A stretch of 64,000 bases of DNA from Nitrospinaceae bacterium (GTDB taxonomy: Bacteria > UBA8248), in contig JABJAL010000064.1 of the NCBI GenBank assembly GCA_018669005.1, forward strand, positions 1 to 64,000, in the 5' to 3' direction. The stretch's first letter is position 1. Each line of letters opens with the position of its first letter. Positions 26,259 to 34,460 of the stretch are shown here, piece by piece. The translations under genes were made by a program, and so were the position numbers. Below the pieces are notes generated by a model that had not been told where the DNA came from, ran no database searches, and was given only the letters and a program-made list of their open reading frames with translations.

Positions 26259-26897
26259 ATGACAACGAGAATTTCGGCCATACTGCTTGCCGCCGGGCTA
26301 TCGAGTCGCCTTGGGCGCAACAAGCTGCTCGCCTCGCTGGGCGGGAAGGCGGCGGTGCGTAGAGTTGCCGAGGCGGCTCTAGCCTCTAAGGCGGCAGAGG
26401 TGGTGGTGGTCACGGGCCATGAGCGCGAAGGGGTCGAGGCGGCGCTGGCGGGATTGAGCGTGACGTTGGTGCATAACCCCGATTTTGAGAGCGGGCAGGC
26501 CTCCTCGCTTGTGGCGGGCGTGAGAGCGGCGGCCCCTGAGGCCGATGGGTACCTCTTTGCCCTTGGAGATCAACCACTTATAGGCACCGGCCTGATCGAT
26601 GAGCTGATCGAGATATTCGCCCTATCAGATGCCACGCTCGCCGCCGCCCCCGTTATTAATGGCCGGCGCGGCAACCCGGCACTGATATCGGCAAGCCTGA
26701 AAGCTGAGCTTGAAGCGCTGCGCGGAGACGAGGGCGCACGCGGCATCATCAAGACAATTGAGAATGAGTCGCCCTCGCGTTTCATGACTGTGGTGTGCGG
26801 GGCCGAGGAGATGTTCTGGGACATCGACACGGAAGAGGATTTCGAGCGCGTTCGGGCGAGAATCGAAAACACCCGCAAAAAATTAGAAGACGCTTAA
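26259..26897 (+). CDS. MobA-like NTP transferase (molybdenum cofactor cytidylyltransferase type)
   Basis: A 212-residue member of the MocA/MobA nucleotidyltransferase family. The N-terminal signature LLAAGLSSRLGRNKLL binds the nucleotide, GDQPLI supplies the metal-binding aspartate, and GRRGNPALIS matches the conserved segment that contacts the second substrate. The usual partners of MocA (xanthine or CO dehydrogenase genes) are absent from the window. The next gene encodes an iron-containing alcohol dehydrogenase 33 nt downstream. Substrate therefore remains open. Confidence 0.85.
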   Translation: MTTRISAILLAAGLSSRLGRNKLLASLGGKAAVRRVAEAALASKAAEVVVVTGHEREGVEAALAGLSVTLVHNPDFESGQASSLVAGVRAAAPEADGYLFALGDQPLIGTGLIDELIEIFALSDATLAAAPVINGRRGNPALISASLKAELEALRGDEGARGIIKTIENESPSRFMTVVCGAEEMFWDIDTEEDFERVRARIENTRKKLEDA

Positions 26898-26930
26898 TTC
26901 ACCGAATCTTTTCAGACAGGAGAGAAAAAA

Positions 26931-28103
26931 ATGATAGCGCCGTTTCAGATCGCCAAGGGCCCCCGCGTACGCTTTGGCCGAGGCGAGGCCGCTTTTGTCG
27001 GCGAGGAGGCAAAAACCCTCGGGATGAGCCGCCCCATGGTGTTGACAGATCCCGGCGTCGCGGCGAGTGGTGCGCTCGATCCGCTCCTGGACGGCCTCAA
27101 GAAATCAGGGTTGGAACATCACCTCTACGCCGAAGTCGAGGCAGATCCTTCGGACACGAGCATGGCCCGCGCGAGCGAGGCTTATGCGTCGAATAATTGC
27201 ACCGGGCTTATCGCCGCGGGCGGCGGCAGCACCATCGACACCGCCAAGGCGGCGGGAGTATTAATTTCGAACGGAGGCGCTATTCACGACTACTTTGGTT
27301 TTGGCAACATCCCCTCCCCGCCGCCGTCCCTTATCACTGTCCCCACCACGGCGGGCACGGGCAGCGAGGTGACATGCAGCGCCATCGTCACCGACACCGG
27401 AAAAAAGATTAAAGCCGTCATGGCGAGCCCACTCATGTTCGCACAGGTGGCCGTGGTGGATCCGGGTCTTCTGGCCAAAATGCCGGGTCCCGTCGCAGCG
27501 GGCACGATGATGGACGCACTCACCCACGCCATTGAATCAATGGGCTCGCCCAAGGCCGGTCCCTGGACCCGTGCTCTATGCCTTGAGGCCATCGGAAACA
27601 TCGGCGCCCACGCCCGCCGTTTCGTGAATGATCCCTCAGAGCCCGAGGCCGCTAGCGCAATTTCCATCGCCTCAACCTGGGCAGGACACTCGTTCACCAA
27701 CACCGGCCTTGGCATCGTACATTCGCTCTCGCACCCCATCGGCTCCTATCACCACGTACATCACGGCACCTCGAACGCCATATTCCTTCCGCCCGTCATG
27801 CGCTTCAACCTCCAGGCTGTGCGAGCTGACTACGCCCAAATCGCCCCACTTCTACAACACCCCGATGACGAGAAAATCGACTCCTCAAGCGAGGCTGCCC
27901 CTCAGGCGGCGATCAACGCCATTCAATCGCTCGTTAAGGACATCGGCATCCCCGCCACACTGCGGGAGGCCGGCGTAGCGGATGAAACGGACTTCAAGAT
28001 AATGGCGAAGGATGCGGCCGAGAGCCCTCAGGTACTCACAAATCCGATCCCGGCCAGCGAGGCGGACATGCTCGCGCTCCTACGCGCCGCCCTCGACGGA
28101 TAA
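26931..28103 (+). CDS. Iron-containing alcohol dehydrogenase
   Basis: A 390-residue type III alcohol dehydrogenase. The nucleotide-binding GGGST is at 97-101. The iron ligands can be read as Asp195 and His199 (DALTHAIES), His264 (GIVHSLSHP) and His278 (HHVHHGTSN). An ATG with AGGAGAG a few bases before it sets the start. Such enzymes reduce or oxidise small aldehydes and alcohols or 4-hydroxybutyrate with NAD(P). The neighbours do not settle the substrate. Confidence 0.93.
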   Translation: MIAPFQIAKGPRVRFGRGEAAFVGEEAKTLGMSRPMVLTDPGVAASGALDPLLDGLKKSGLEHHLYAEVEADPSDTSMARASEAYASNNCTGLIAAGGGSTIDTAKAAGVLISNGGAIHDYFGFGNIPSPPPSLITVPTTAGTGSEVTCSAIVTDTGKKIKAVMASPLMFAQVAVVDPGLLAKMPGPVAAGTMMDALTHAIESMGSPKAGPWTRALCLEAIGNIGAHARRFVNDPSEPEAASAISIASTWAGHSFTNTGLGIVHSLSHPIGSYHHVHHGTSNAIFLPPVMRFNLQAVRADYAQIAPLLQHPDDEKIDSSSEAAPQAAINAIQSLVKDIGIPATLREAGVADETDFKIMAKDAAESPQVLTNPIPASEADMLALLRAALDG

Positions 28104-28114
28104 AGGAAGTCACC

Positions 28115-29740
28115 ATGAACACCCACGAGCCCGCGCCCAGACCCGAGAGAATATTCTGGCTGCCCCCGATGATTTTCATCATCAACATCGCGGGAATGGG
28201 CCTCGTCCTCGCTTACAGCCGCTTCAACCTGAGGCCGTTCCTCCCGGCCCACGAAACGACCTCCCTCCAGCCGCTGTGGCTGTTTTTATTCATCACCTTT
28301 TTCGTGCCGACCTCATTGAGCGCCTGGTATCTCCGGCCAATATACGGGTGGGTGCGCGGGCGAAAGCGCTCCCGCCCGGACGAGAAGGAAACAGCCCCGC
28401 CCCTGGTGGAGCGGGCCGCCAATATCCCCGCCGTGATGGGCGCTCTGTGCCTCGGTTCGTGGGCGCTGCTCGACATCATGGTCCTCGTCCGCATCATCTG
28501 GATTTTTTCCGATCCGACGATCGGAATGGTCCTTCATTTTTTCATCCGTCCGCTGCTGGCCGGGCTGATCGCCTCGACCGCCGTGACGTTTCTATCGGAG
28601 TACCTCTGCCGGACGCACCTGTGGCCCGTTCTGTTTGTGGGAACCCAATTGCAGGAAAACGCCCGGCTCTACCGGATCAAGGTGGGACACCGCCTTTTTC
28701 TGCTATGGCTAGCCATCAGCTTCCTGCCCCTGAGCGCAGCGGCCTTCACCGCCGCAATCCGCATGAACAAGCTGAACGCCGCATCCGACCCGCTTCTCCT
28801 TCGCGTCATCATGGCTATCATGCTGATCGCGGTTTCGGCGGCCATCGGAGGTGCCTGGTTGGCATGGCTGGTTTCGCGCTCCATCGGGCGCCCACTGCGC
28901 CGCCTTGAGAGCGCGATGGCGAAGCTAAGAGGGGGTGATTTCAAGGTTCGTGTCCCCGTAACTTCCACCGATGAAATCAGCGCTCTCGAGGAGGGCTTCA
29001 ACCTCATGACCACGCGGCTGGCCGAGAGCTATGAATCGCTCGAATCCCGCAACCAAGAACTCGGCGAGGCACTGGATCGTGTCTCCTTCCTCGAGAAAGT
29101 AAAATATGGTCTCGACCGGTTCGTTCCCGACACCGTTCGCCGCCTAATCGAAGAGGATCCGAACTCCCCCGCCCTTGAAAAGCAGGCCAGGGATGTCACC
29201 GTCCTTTTCCTAGACATCGAAGGGTATTCGCGGTTAAGCGAAACCCTGCCGCGCGAGAAACTCACTGAAATCATTGAGCGATATTTCTCCTCCTATCTTT
29301 CGGATATTCGAGCAGAGGGAGGCGACATCAACGAAACCGCAGGCGATGGACTGATGATCCTGTTTCAGGAAGGAGAGGCAAAAGCACACGCCTCAGCCGC
29401 CGTACGGGCAGCCTTGGCCATCCGAGAGAAAACTACCGCAGAGAACGCCCGCAACCCAGAAGGCTTTCCACCCATCGCCGTCAACATCGGCATTAGCTCG
29501 GGCGAGTGCGAGGTAGGCTCGACACGTCTGCGGGAAATCTCGGGAGAGCGCTGGACATTCACCGCAACGGGCCCGGTAACGAATCTCGCCGCTCGCCTCG
29601 GAGATTGCGCCGTCGGCGGTCAGATTCTTCTCTCGCCCGAAACCGCCCTACGGGTGGAGGGCAGATTCCATCTCCGAAGCATGGGCGAGCAGTCCTTGAA
29701 GAACCTTGCCGAGCCGGTCGAGGCCTGGGAAGCGTTATAA
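28115..29740 (+). CDS. Membrane-bound class III adenylate/guanylate cyclase with HAMP domain
   Basis: A 541-residue signalling enzyme. About six hydrophobic segments occupy the first 255 residues, followed by a HAMP domain (about 248-305), a short coiled coil and a class III cyclase domain (about 358-541). Catalytic residues are in place: metal-binding Asp367 (LFLDIEGYS) and Asp411 (TAGDGLM), and the transition-state pair Asn490 and Arg494 (VTNLAARLG). The enzyme should be active; whether it makes cAMP or cGMP cannot be decided by eye. It starts 11 nt after the alcohol dehydrogenase gene. The multi-span N-terminus is a possible ligand sensor. Confidence 0.92.
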   Translation: MNTHEPAPRPERIFWLPPMIFIINIAGMGLVLAYSRFNLRPFLPAHETTSLQPLWLFLFITFFVPTSLSAWYLRPIYGWVRGRKRSRPDEKETAPPLVERAANIPAVMGALCLGSWALLDIMVLVRIIWIFSDPTIGMVLHFFIRPLLAGLIASTAVTFLSEYLCRTHLWPVLFVGTQLQENARLYRIKVGHRLFLLWLAISFLPLSAAAFTAAIRMNKLNAASDPLLLRVIMAIMLIAVSAAIGGAWLAWLVSRSIGRPLRRLESAMAKLRGGDFKVRVPVTSTDEISALEEGFNLMTTRLAESYESLESRNQELGEALDRVSFLEKVKYGLDRFVPDTVRRLIEEDPNSPALEKQARDVTVLFLDIEGYSRLSETLPREKLTEIIERYFSSYLSDIRAEGGDINETAGDGLMILFQEGEAKAHASAAVRAALAIREKTTAENARNPEGFPPIAVNIGISSGECEVGSTRLREISGERWTFTATGPVTNLAARLGDCAVGGQILLSPETALRVEGRFHLRSMGEQSLKNLAEPVEAWEAL

Positions 29741-29796
29741 GAGAGGATCGTTCAAGAAATATGGTGCTCATGACATCTTGAGTAAAGGATTTTCCA

Positions 29797-30315
29797 ATGC
29801 CACTCGGTGAAATCATCTTTTCCAATGAGCAAATTCAGGCACGCGTAGCGGCGCTTGCCGGGGAGATTAATGCCAAGCTCCGTGCAGAGAATCTACATGT
29901 CATCCTCACGTTAAAAGGGGCCTTGTTTTTTGGAACTGACCTCATCCGTGCGATGAACAGAGAGCTAAGCGTCGGCTTCATCTCGGCATCAAGCTACGGT
30001 GGGGGAACCGAAAGCTCGGGGCAGGTCCAGCTCCGCATCAGGGATGCCGGAGAAATCACCGGACAACAGATTCTAATCGTCGAGGATATTATCGACACCG
30101 GGCGGACACTCGAAACAATAGTGAATGCCGTGGGCGTACAGAACCCGGCCTCGGTCCATACGGTCGCTTTCATCGACAAGCCCGCTCGCCGCGAAGTGAA
30201 ATTTGAGACTGATTTCACAGGATTTTCCGTGGAAGATGTTTTCATCGTGGGCTACGGCCTCGACTATGCCGAGGGGTGGCGTTCACTTCCAGACATCCAC
30301 GCTTTTAAGCCATAA
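29797..30315 (+). CDS. hpt: Hypoxanthine phosphoribosyltransferase
   Basis: Purine salvage enzyme converting hypoxanthine or guanine and PRPP to IMP or GMP. The 172-residue protein has the PRPP-binding motif ILIVEDIIDTGRT (92-104), the N-terminal LTLKGALFFGTDL and the flexible loop SSYGGGTESSG (65-75). It is followed 42 nt later by a purine permease gene, so uptake and salvage are linked. Confidence 0.94.
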   Translation: MPLGEIIFSNEQIQARVAALAGEINAKLRAENLHVILTLKGALFFGTDLIRAMNRELSVGFISASSYGGGTESSGQVQLRIRDAGEITGQQILIVEDIIDTGRTLETIVNAVGVQNPASVHTVAFIDKPARREVKFETDFTGFSVEDVFIVGYGLDYAEGWRSLPDIHAFKP

Positions 30316-30357
30316 GCCGATACTCCGCCGAGAGTGTACGAATAGAGGAGACCCTTC

Positions 30358-31710
30358 ATGACCGCTTGGCTTGAAAAATTCTTCGACCTCAAGGAGAACA
30401 ACACCACAATCGGCGCCGAATTCCTTGGCGGCACCACAACCTTTCTGACGCTTTCCTACATTATATTTGTGCAACCCGTGGTTCTCTCGGCTGCCGGAAT
30501 GGACCCGGGAGCCGTCCTGACCGCCACCTGCCTGGGCGGTGCAATTTTCTCGGCCCTCATGGGCGTCATGACCAACTACCCCATCGCAATGGCTCCCGCC
30601 ATGGGTCACAATTTTTTCTTCGCCTTCACCGTTTGCGGCGCCACCGCAGCAGGCGGGATGGGCTATCAGTGGCAAGAGGCATTGGGCGCTACTGCCGCCG
30701 CCGGACTCTTTTTCATCTTCCTCAGCCTCATCGGTGTCCGGGAGAAGGTTCTTCATTGCGTGCCCAAGTCTCTCCGCCACGCCATCGCAGTCGGCATCGG
30801 TCTACTCATCGCCCTCGTCGGCATGCAATACGGCGGACTCGTAATCGGAAGGCCGGGTACCATCATCGGGATGGGTGCTCTGACCTCCCTGCCGGTGCTT
30901 CTGACCCTGTTCGGGCTTGTGCTGACCGGCACCTTAATCGCATTAAAATATCGCGCCGCTATCCTTATCGCCATGATCGCCTCGGCCCTGGTGGGTATCG
31001 GAACAGGCCTCATCGAATTCAAGGGCCTTGTCAGCATGCCGCCTTCGCTCGCTCCGACGTGGCTTCAACTCGACATTACCGGCAACTGGCTAAAGTCCAG
31101 TTTCTGGACTGCGATTTTCATTTTCCTGTTCCTCGATATGTTCGACTCGGTGGGCACGTTGAGCGGAGTGGGCGAGCGAGCGGGGCTTATCAAGAACGGC
31201 ATTCTACCCAAGGCGAGAGAAGCACTCACGGCGGACGCCCTGGCCACTGTCGGCGGGGCAACGATGGGGACCTCCACCATCACCAGCTATATCGAAAGCG
31301 CCGCCGGGGTCTCTGCCGGGGCGAGAACGGGACTCGCCAATATTTTCACTTCTCTGTTCTTCATTGCAGCCCTGTTCTTTAATCCGCTAATCGAGACCAT
31401 CGGAGGCGGCAGCGCAGTGGACGCCAAGAAGGTACTTTATCCGGTTATCGCGCCTGCCCTCATCATCGTGGGGGCGTTTATGATCCCTGGCCTTAAGGAA
31501 ATTGACTGGGACGATCCGACTGAATATCTTCCGGCCTTCTTATGCGCCATTATCATGCCGTTCACCTTCTCGATTACCGAGGGAATCGCCTTCGGATTCA
31601 TTCTCTACTCGTTCCTAAAAATAGCCACCGGTCGGGGCAGCGAGCCCAATCAACTCGTCCATGGTATTTCCCTGCTCTTCATTCTCCGCTACGCGTTTCT
31701 CGCCTCATGA
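30358..31710 (+). CDS. NCS2/AzgA-family purine permease
   Basis: A 450-residue polytopic transporter of the adenine/guanine/hypoxanthine AzgA-like group in the NCS2 family. It opens with the AzgA-type ENNTTIGAEFLGGTTTFLTL and has about 12-14 membrane segments, including YPIAMAPAMGHNFFFAF and a DMFDSVGTLSGVG segment that carries family-conserved substrate residues. It lies directly after hpt, and the pair forms an uptake-salvage unit. Confidence 0.93.
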   Translation: MTAWLEKFFDLKENNTTIGAEFLGGTTTFLTLSYIIFVQPVVLSAAGMDPGAVLTATCLGGAIFSALMGVMTNYPIAMAPAMGHNFFFAFTVCGATAAGGMGYQWQEALGATAAAGLFFIFLSLIGVREKVLHCVPKSLRHAIAVGIGLLIALVGMQYGGLVIGRPGTIIGMGALTSLPVLLTLFGLVLTGTLIALKYRAAILIAMIASALVGIGTGLIEFKGLVSMPPSLAPTWLQLDITGNWLKSSFWTAIFIFLFLDMFDSVGTLSGVGERAGLIKNGILPKAREALTADALATVGGATMGTSTITSYIESAAGVSAGARTGLANIFTSLFFIAALFFNPLIETIGGGSAVDAKKVLYPVIAPALIIVGAFMIPGLKEIDWDDPTEYLPAFLCAIIMPFTFSITEGIAFGFILYSFLKIATGRGSEPNQLVHGISLLFILRYAFLAS

Positions 31711-31857
31711 TCTTCTCGCCGGAGCCTCGCCCCAGGAGGCTGCGAGACATGCCGGGCGTGAGATTTCACGCTCTGGCGAAACTTTCGGGCAACGAGACAC
31801 AGGGAATCAGGATAAGTTCAGACTGTAAATTAGAATTTTTTAGGGGGGCAAATATGG

Positions 31858-32208
31858 TTATTTATGTCTGCTCATTTTCTTTCTAAGTTTTTCAACGGCC
31901 TTCTCAAAGGCATCCTCTTGATCTTCATCCGGCAACCGGAACAGCAATCCAGCGTTCCAGACCGACTCATCTTCCGATAGGTCCTCTTTCACCCAGGCAA
32001 CGGATATCCTGCCGGAGAAAACTTCTTTCTCAACTCGGATGGCACCCTCGGTCGCCATACCCACGGTCGGCTCGTTTTGGAGATGGACCATGAATCCACC
32101 GAGGCTGATGTCCTCGGGACGCAGCCAGTCATTGGCCAACTCCGGGGCCTCAATCAGAACAGGCAATTTATAGCGGACATTTTGTCGCTGCTCCGCACCG
32201 CTGCTCAT
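31858..32208 (-). CDS. PilZ domain protein
   Basis: A 116-residue single-domain protein. The start at 32208 is chosen because GGAGG lies 10 nt upstream. The c-di-GMP-binding signature is visible: RQNVRYKLPV near the N-terminus (RxxxR) followed by DISLGGFMV (DxSxxG). This implies control by cyclic di-GMP. The class III cyclase gene upstream makes a different nucleotide and is not a direct partner. The effector target is unknown. Confidence 0.85.
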   Translation of the reverse strand: MSSGAEQRQNVRYKLPVLIEAPELANDWLRPEDISLGGFMVHLQNEPTVGMATEGAIRVEKEVFSGRISVAWVKEDLSEDESVWNAGLLFRLPDEDQEDAFEKAVEKLRKKMSRHK

Positions 32209-32449
32209 GAAACCTACACCTCCGTGTGAACAAATTGGCCTTCTATCGTCCAAGCATATACAAAGGAAGAAAGGGTATCAATTAGTTAAACCTTAGTATG
32301 TTCATTTTGGGGCATCCGCCCTGAGATGGGGTCGCACACAACCCGAGGAGCCCGTTCAACGTGACATTCGCCCTTATCCTGGCACACAACAAGGGCCCGA
32401 AGTATGATGGGCGGCGCTAGCAAAATTTCTATTAACCCAGAGGCCCCTC

Positions 32450-33367
32450 ATGTCCACACCCAGGCAAGCCCACATCATTGAAGTAGGAACGCGAGACGGC
32501 ATACAGGCAGAAAAACAGTTCGTCGAGACCGAACAGAAACTACACATGCTTGAGCTCATCCTCGCGGCCGGGGTGAGGCGGGTCGAGGCCACGAGCTTCG
32601 TGAGCCCTAAACATGTGCCCCAACTGGCGGACGCCGAGGCAGTGCTGGCGGCCATGCCGCGTCCTGAGGGAGTGGAGTTCGAGGCGCTAGTGCCTAACAT
32701 GAGGGGGATGGAGCGTGCGCTCGCCTGCAGGCTTGACCGCATTGTGCTCTTCGTCGCGGCGAGCGAGGGATTTAACCTCAAGAACCTGCGCGCGGGCCGC
32801 GAGAAAATGCTCGACGCAGCCAGAGAGGCCGCCAAAGAAGCACTTGGCGCGGGGCTAAAAGTAAGGGGCGGGGTCGTCACCGCCTTTGGCTGCCCTTATG
32901 AGGGCCAGGTGCCCGCCGAGGCGGTCGAGTGGATTGTGGGTGCTTACGCCGACATGGGCTGCGATGAGGTGGCTCTTGCCGATACGGTAGGCATGTCGAA
33001 TCCAATCTCGATACGGGCTTTGGTCGGGCGCATGCGCGAAAAATTCCCCGCTATAAATTTCACACTGCATTTGCACAACACCCGCGGAGCGGGGCTGGCC
33101 AACCTTCTCGCGGGGCTCGAGGCCGGGGTGGACACCTTCGACACCTCCATCGGCGGGCTGGGCGGATGCCCCTTCGCCCCAAGGGCGACGGGCAATATCT
33201 CCTCCGAGGACACCGTCAACATGTTGCACGAGATGGGTGTTGAAACCGGAATCGACCTCCCAAAGCTTCTTGAGGCGGTCGCCTATGCGGAATCCATATT
33301 TGGCCGCCAGCTACCCGGCCAGCTACTCCATGCAGGCCCACCTGAATGGGACATTTCAGCGGCCTAA
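32450..33367 (+). CDS. Hydroxymethylglutaryl-CoA lyase family protein
   Basis: A 305-residue TIM-barrel DRE-metallolyase. Conserved segments are EVGTRDGIQ (11-19, with the catalytic Arg-Asp pair), ATSFVSPK, FGCPYEG, the metal-binding HLHNTRGAG and GGLGGCPFAPRATGN with the catalytic cysteine. In leucine degradation the enzyme cleaves HMG-CoA to acetyl-CoA and acetoacetate. No other leucine-pathway genes are adjacent, so related acyl-CoA lyase activity remains possible. Confidence 0.93.
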   Translation: MSTPRQAHIIEVGTRDGIQAEKQFVETEQKLHMLELILAAGVRRVEATSFVSPKHVPQLADAEAVLAAMPRPEGVEFEALVPNMRGMERALACRLDRIVLFVAASEGFNLKNLRAGREKMLDAAREAAKEALGAGLKVRGGVVTAFGCPYEGQVPAEAVEWIVGAYADMGCDEVALADTVGMSNPISIRALVGRMREKFPAINFTLHLHNTRGAGLANLLAGLEAGVDTFDTSIGGLGGCPFAPRATGNISSEDTVNMLHEMGVETGIDLPKLLEAVAYAESIFGRQLPGQLLHAGPPEWDISAA

Positions 33368-33435
33368 AAACCTACCGAGAAAACAAAGGACCACAGCAAA
33401 GCGGTGGAGATGCCCTCTCCTGCTATCCGGCATCT

Positions 33436-33666
33436 TTATTTAAAGAGCGGCCCAAGGTAGGCCTGGAGCAGCCCAATCATTTTCGTGGGTGCGGTGACGA
33501 AACCCAGCAAAAAAATTCCGCCGATGATGGACGCCGCCTTTTTCCACAACCCCGATTCATGGCGCATATAGTGATTTATCGCGCCATCGAGCTTGTGGAA
33601 ATGCGCAGCAGGCACCCGGCGGCTGATAAATCGGTCGGCATTCGAAAACCGGGGAAGTCGGGGCAT
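33436..33666 (-). CDS. Small membrane protein, unknown (first copy of a local family)
   Basis: A 76-residue ORF with a basic N-terminus and one hydrophobic segment (about 47-62, SIIGGIFLLGFVTAP). The start has a weak GAGG 10 nt upstream. Support comes from a second, decayed copy at 33860-34078 that shares the pattern RF..R..HF.K.(D/E)..(I/L)..(Y/F), then a Lys-Lys pair, a membrane segment and AP. Matching protein pattern in two diverged copies implies past selection on this frame. Function is unknown. Confidence 0.5.
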   Translation of the reverse strand: MPRLPRFSNADRFISRRVPAAHFHKLDGAINHYMRHESGLWKKAASIIGGIFLLGFVTAPTKMIGLLQAYLGPLFK

Positions 33667-33757
33667 ATGCGCAAAACCTCGCTCAAGCGTTTAAACAAAA
33701 CTGAAAGACAGGATACCAGAATCCGACGGATTTACATCTCATAAATCTTCTACACCA

Positions 33758-33838
33758 TCAGTCTTGGGCCGTCTCGTCTAAATAGCGCATGAATCTCACC
33801 AACATCTTTTTTAAATCACCACCTGACAAATTCTGCAT
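33758..33838 (-). other. Possible 26-codon ORF or remnant of a third copy
   Basis: An ATG at 33838 preceded by AAGGA (7 nt) opens a short frame ending DETAQD. Its KMLVRFMRYLDE segment resembles the LGVRFAR segment of the decayed copy at 33860-34078. It may be a leader peptide, a truncated third paralogue, or chance. Confidence 0.25.
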
Positions 33839-33859
33839 CAAAAAGTCCTTAAAACATCC

Positions 33860-34078
33860 TTACGGAAGGTAGGGTGCTATATAAGTACTAAACAATTCAA
33901 CGGATCTCCCAGGTGCGATAATCGCCGCTAGCAACAATGAAAACGTGACAATCATCAATACCTTTTTAATTATCCCAGGCTTTCGGCTACTAAAATCGTC
34001 TAGTGCATCTTCCATTTTGTTGAAATGTTTGTCGGCAATATTTCGGGTAAATCATCTGGCAAACCTGACTCCAAGTAT
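33860..34078 (-). pseudogene. Decayed paralogue of the 76-residue membrane protein
   Basis: The minus-strand frame reads ILGVRFAR, an in-frame TGA (34052-34054), then FTRNIADKHFNKMEDALDDF, a Lys-Lys pair, a hydrophobic segment (VLMIVTFSLLLAAIIAP) and APYLP before TAA. It aligns by eye with the intact copy at 33436-33666. The TGA falls where the intact copy has an arginine, which fits a CGA-to-TGA mutation. A shorter start at 34015 (MEDALDDF) is possible but has no ribosome binding site. Confidence 0.45.
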
Positions 34079-34460
34079 TCTCTCTTCCCTGGACAAAAAC
34101 CACAACAAAATAGATATAATTATTATTACGCATAATTCTATTTATTAAATAATTAATCGCAACTACTCAAATACATTATGTCACTGAATTTTAGGGGCCA
34201 GGGACTCCATTTCCTTACAAAATCAATTTTTTTTATTTTGAGATACAAATCGGATTGGCCACAAAATAAAAGCGCCACCGTTGAATCATACCTTTCACAT
34301 AATGTGGCCGATAATTTATAATTTCACATTTGCTTTTTTCTGTACCCCCATGAAAAACGCCCCATGCCTTGACAATAGGTAATTTCAGAGGCATCTTGCC
34401 CATCTCAGTCCAACGTATACAAAATTCAGCATCCATTTTTTACCAATTCCAGGAGATGTG
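34079..34460. other. AT-rich gap before the decarboxylase operon
   Basis: This stretch has low GC content and no convincing gene. A 67-codon minus-strand frame (34233-34436) lacks a ribosome binding site and recognisable motifs, so I do not call it. On the plus strand a TTGACA (34369-34374) followed 17 nt later by CATCTT (34392-34397) is a weak promoter candidate for the operon starting at 34461. Confidence 0.45.

Noticed and set aside
28012-28908. Plus-strand open frame of 298 codons overlapping the alcohol dehydrogenase and cyclase genes
   Set aside because: Out of frame with both well-supported genes; Pro/Arg-rich translation typical of a frame shadow.
31711-31857. Terminator between the purine permease and PilZ genes
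   Set aside because: A 6-bp stem (AGCCTC/GAGGCT) near 31726-31743 has no T tract on either strand.
34233-34436. 67-codon minus-strand ORF upstream of the decarboxylase operon
   Set aside because: No ribosome binding site, no recognisable motif and no second copy, unlike the small ORFs at 33436-34078.
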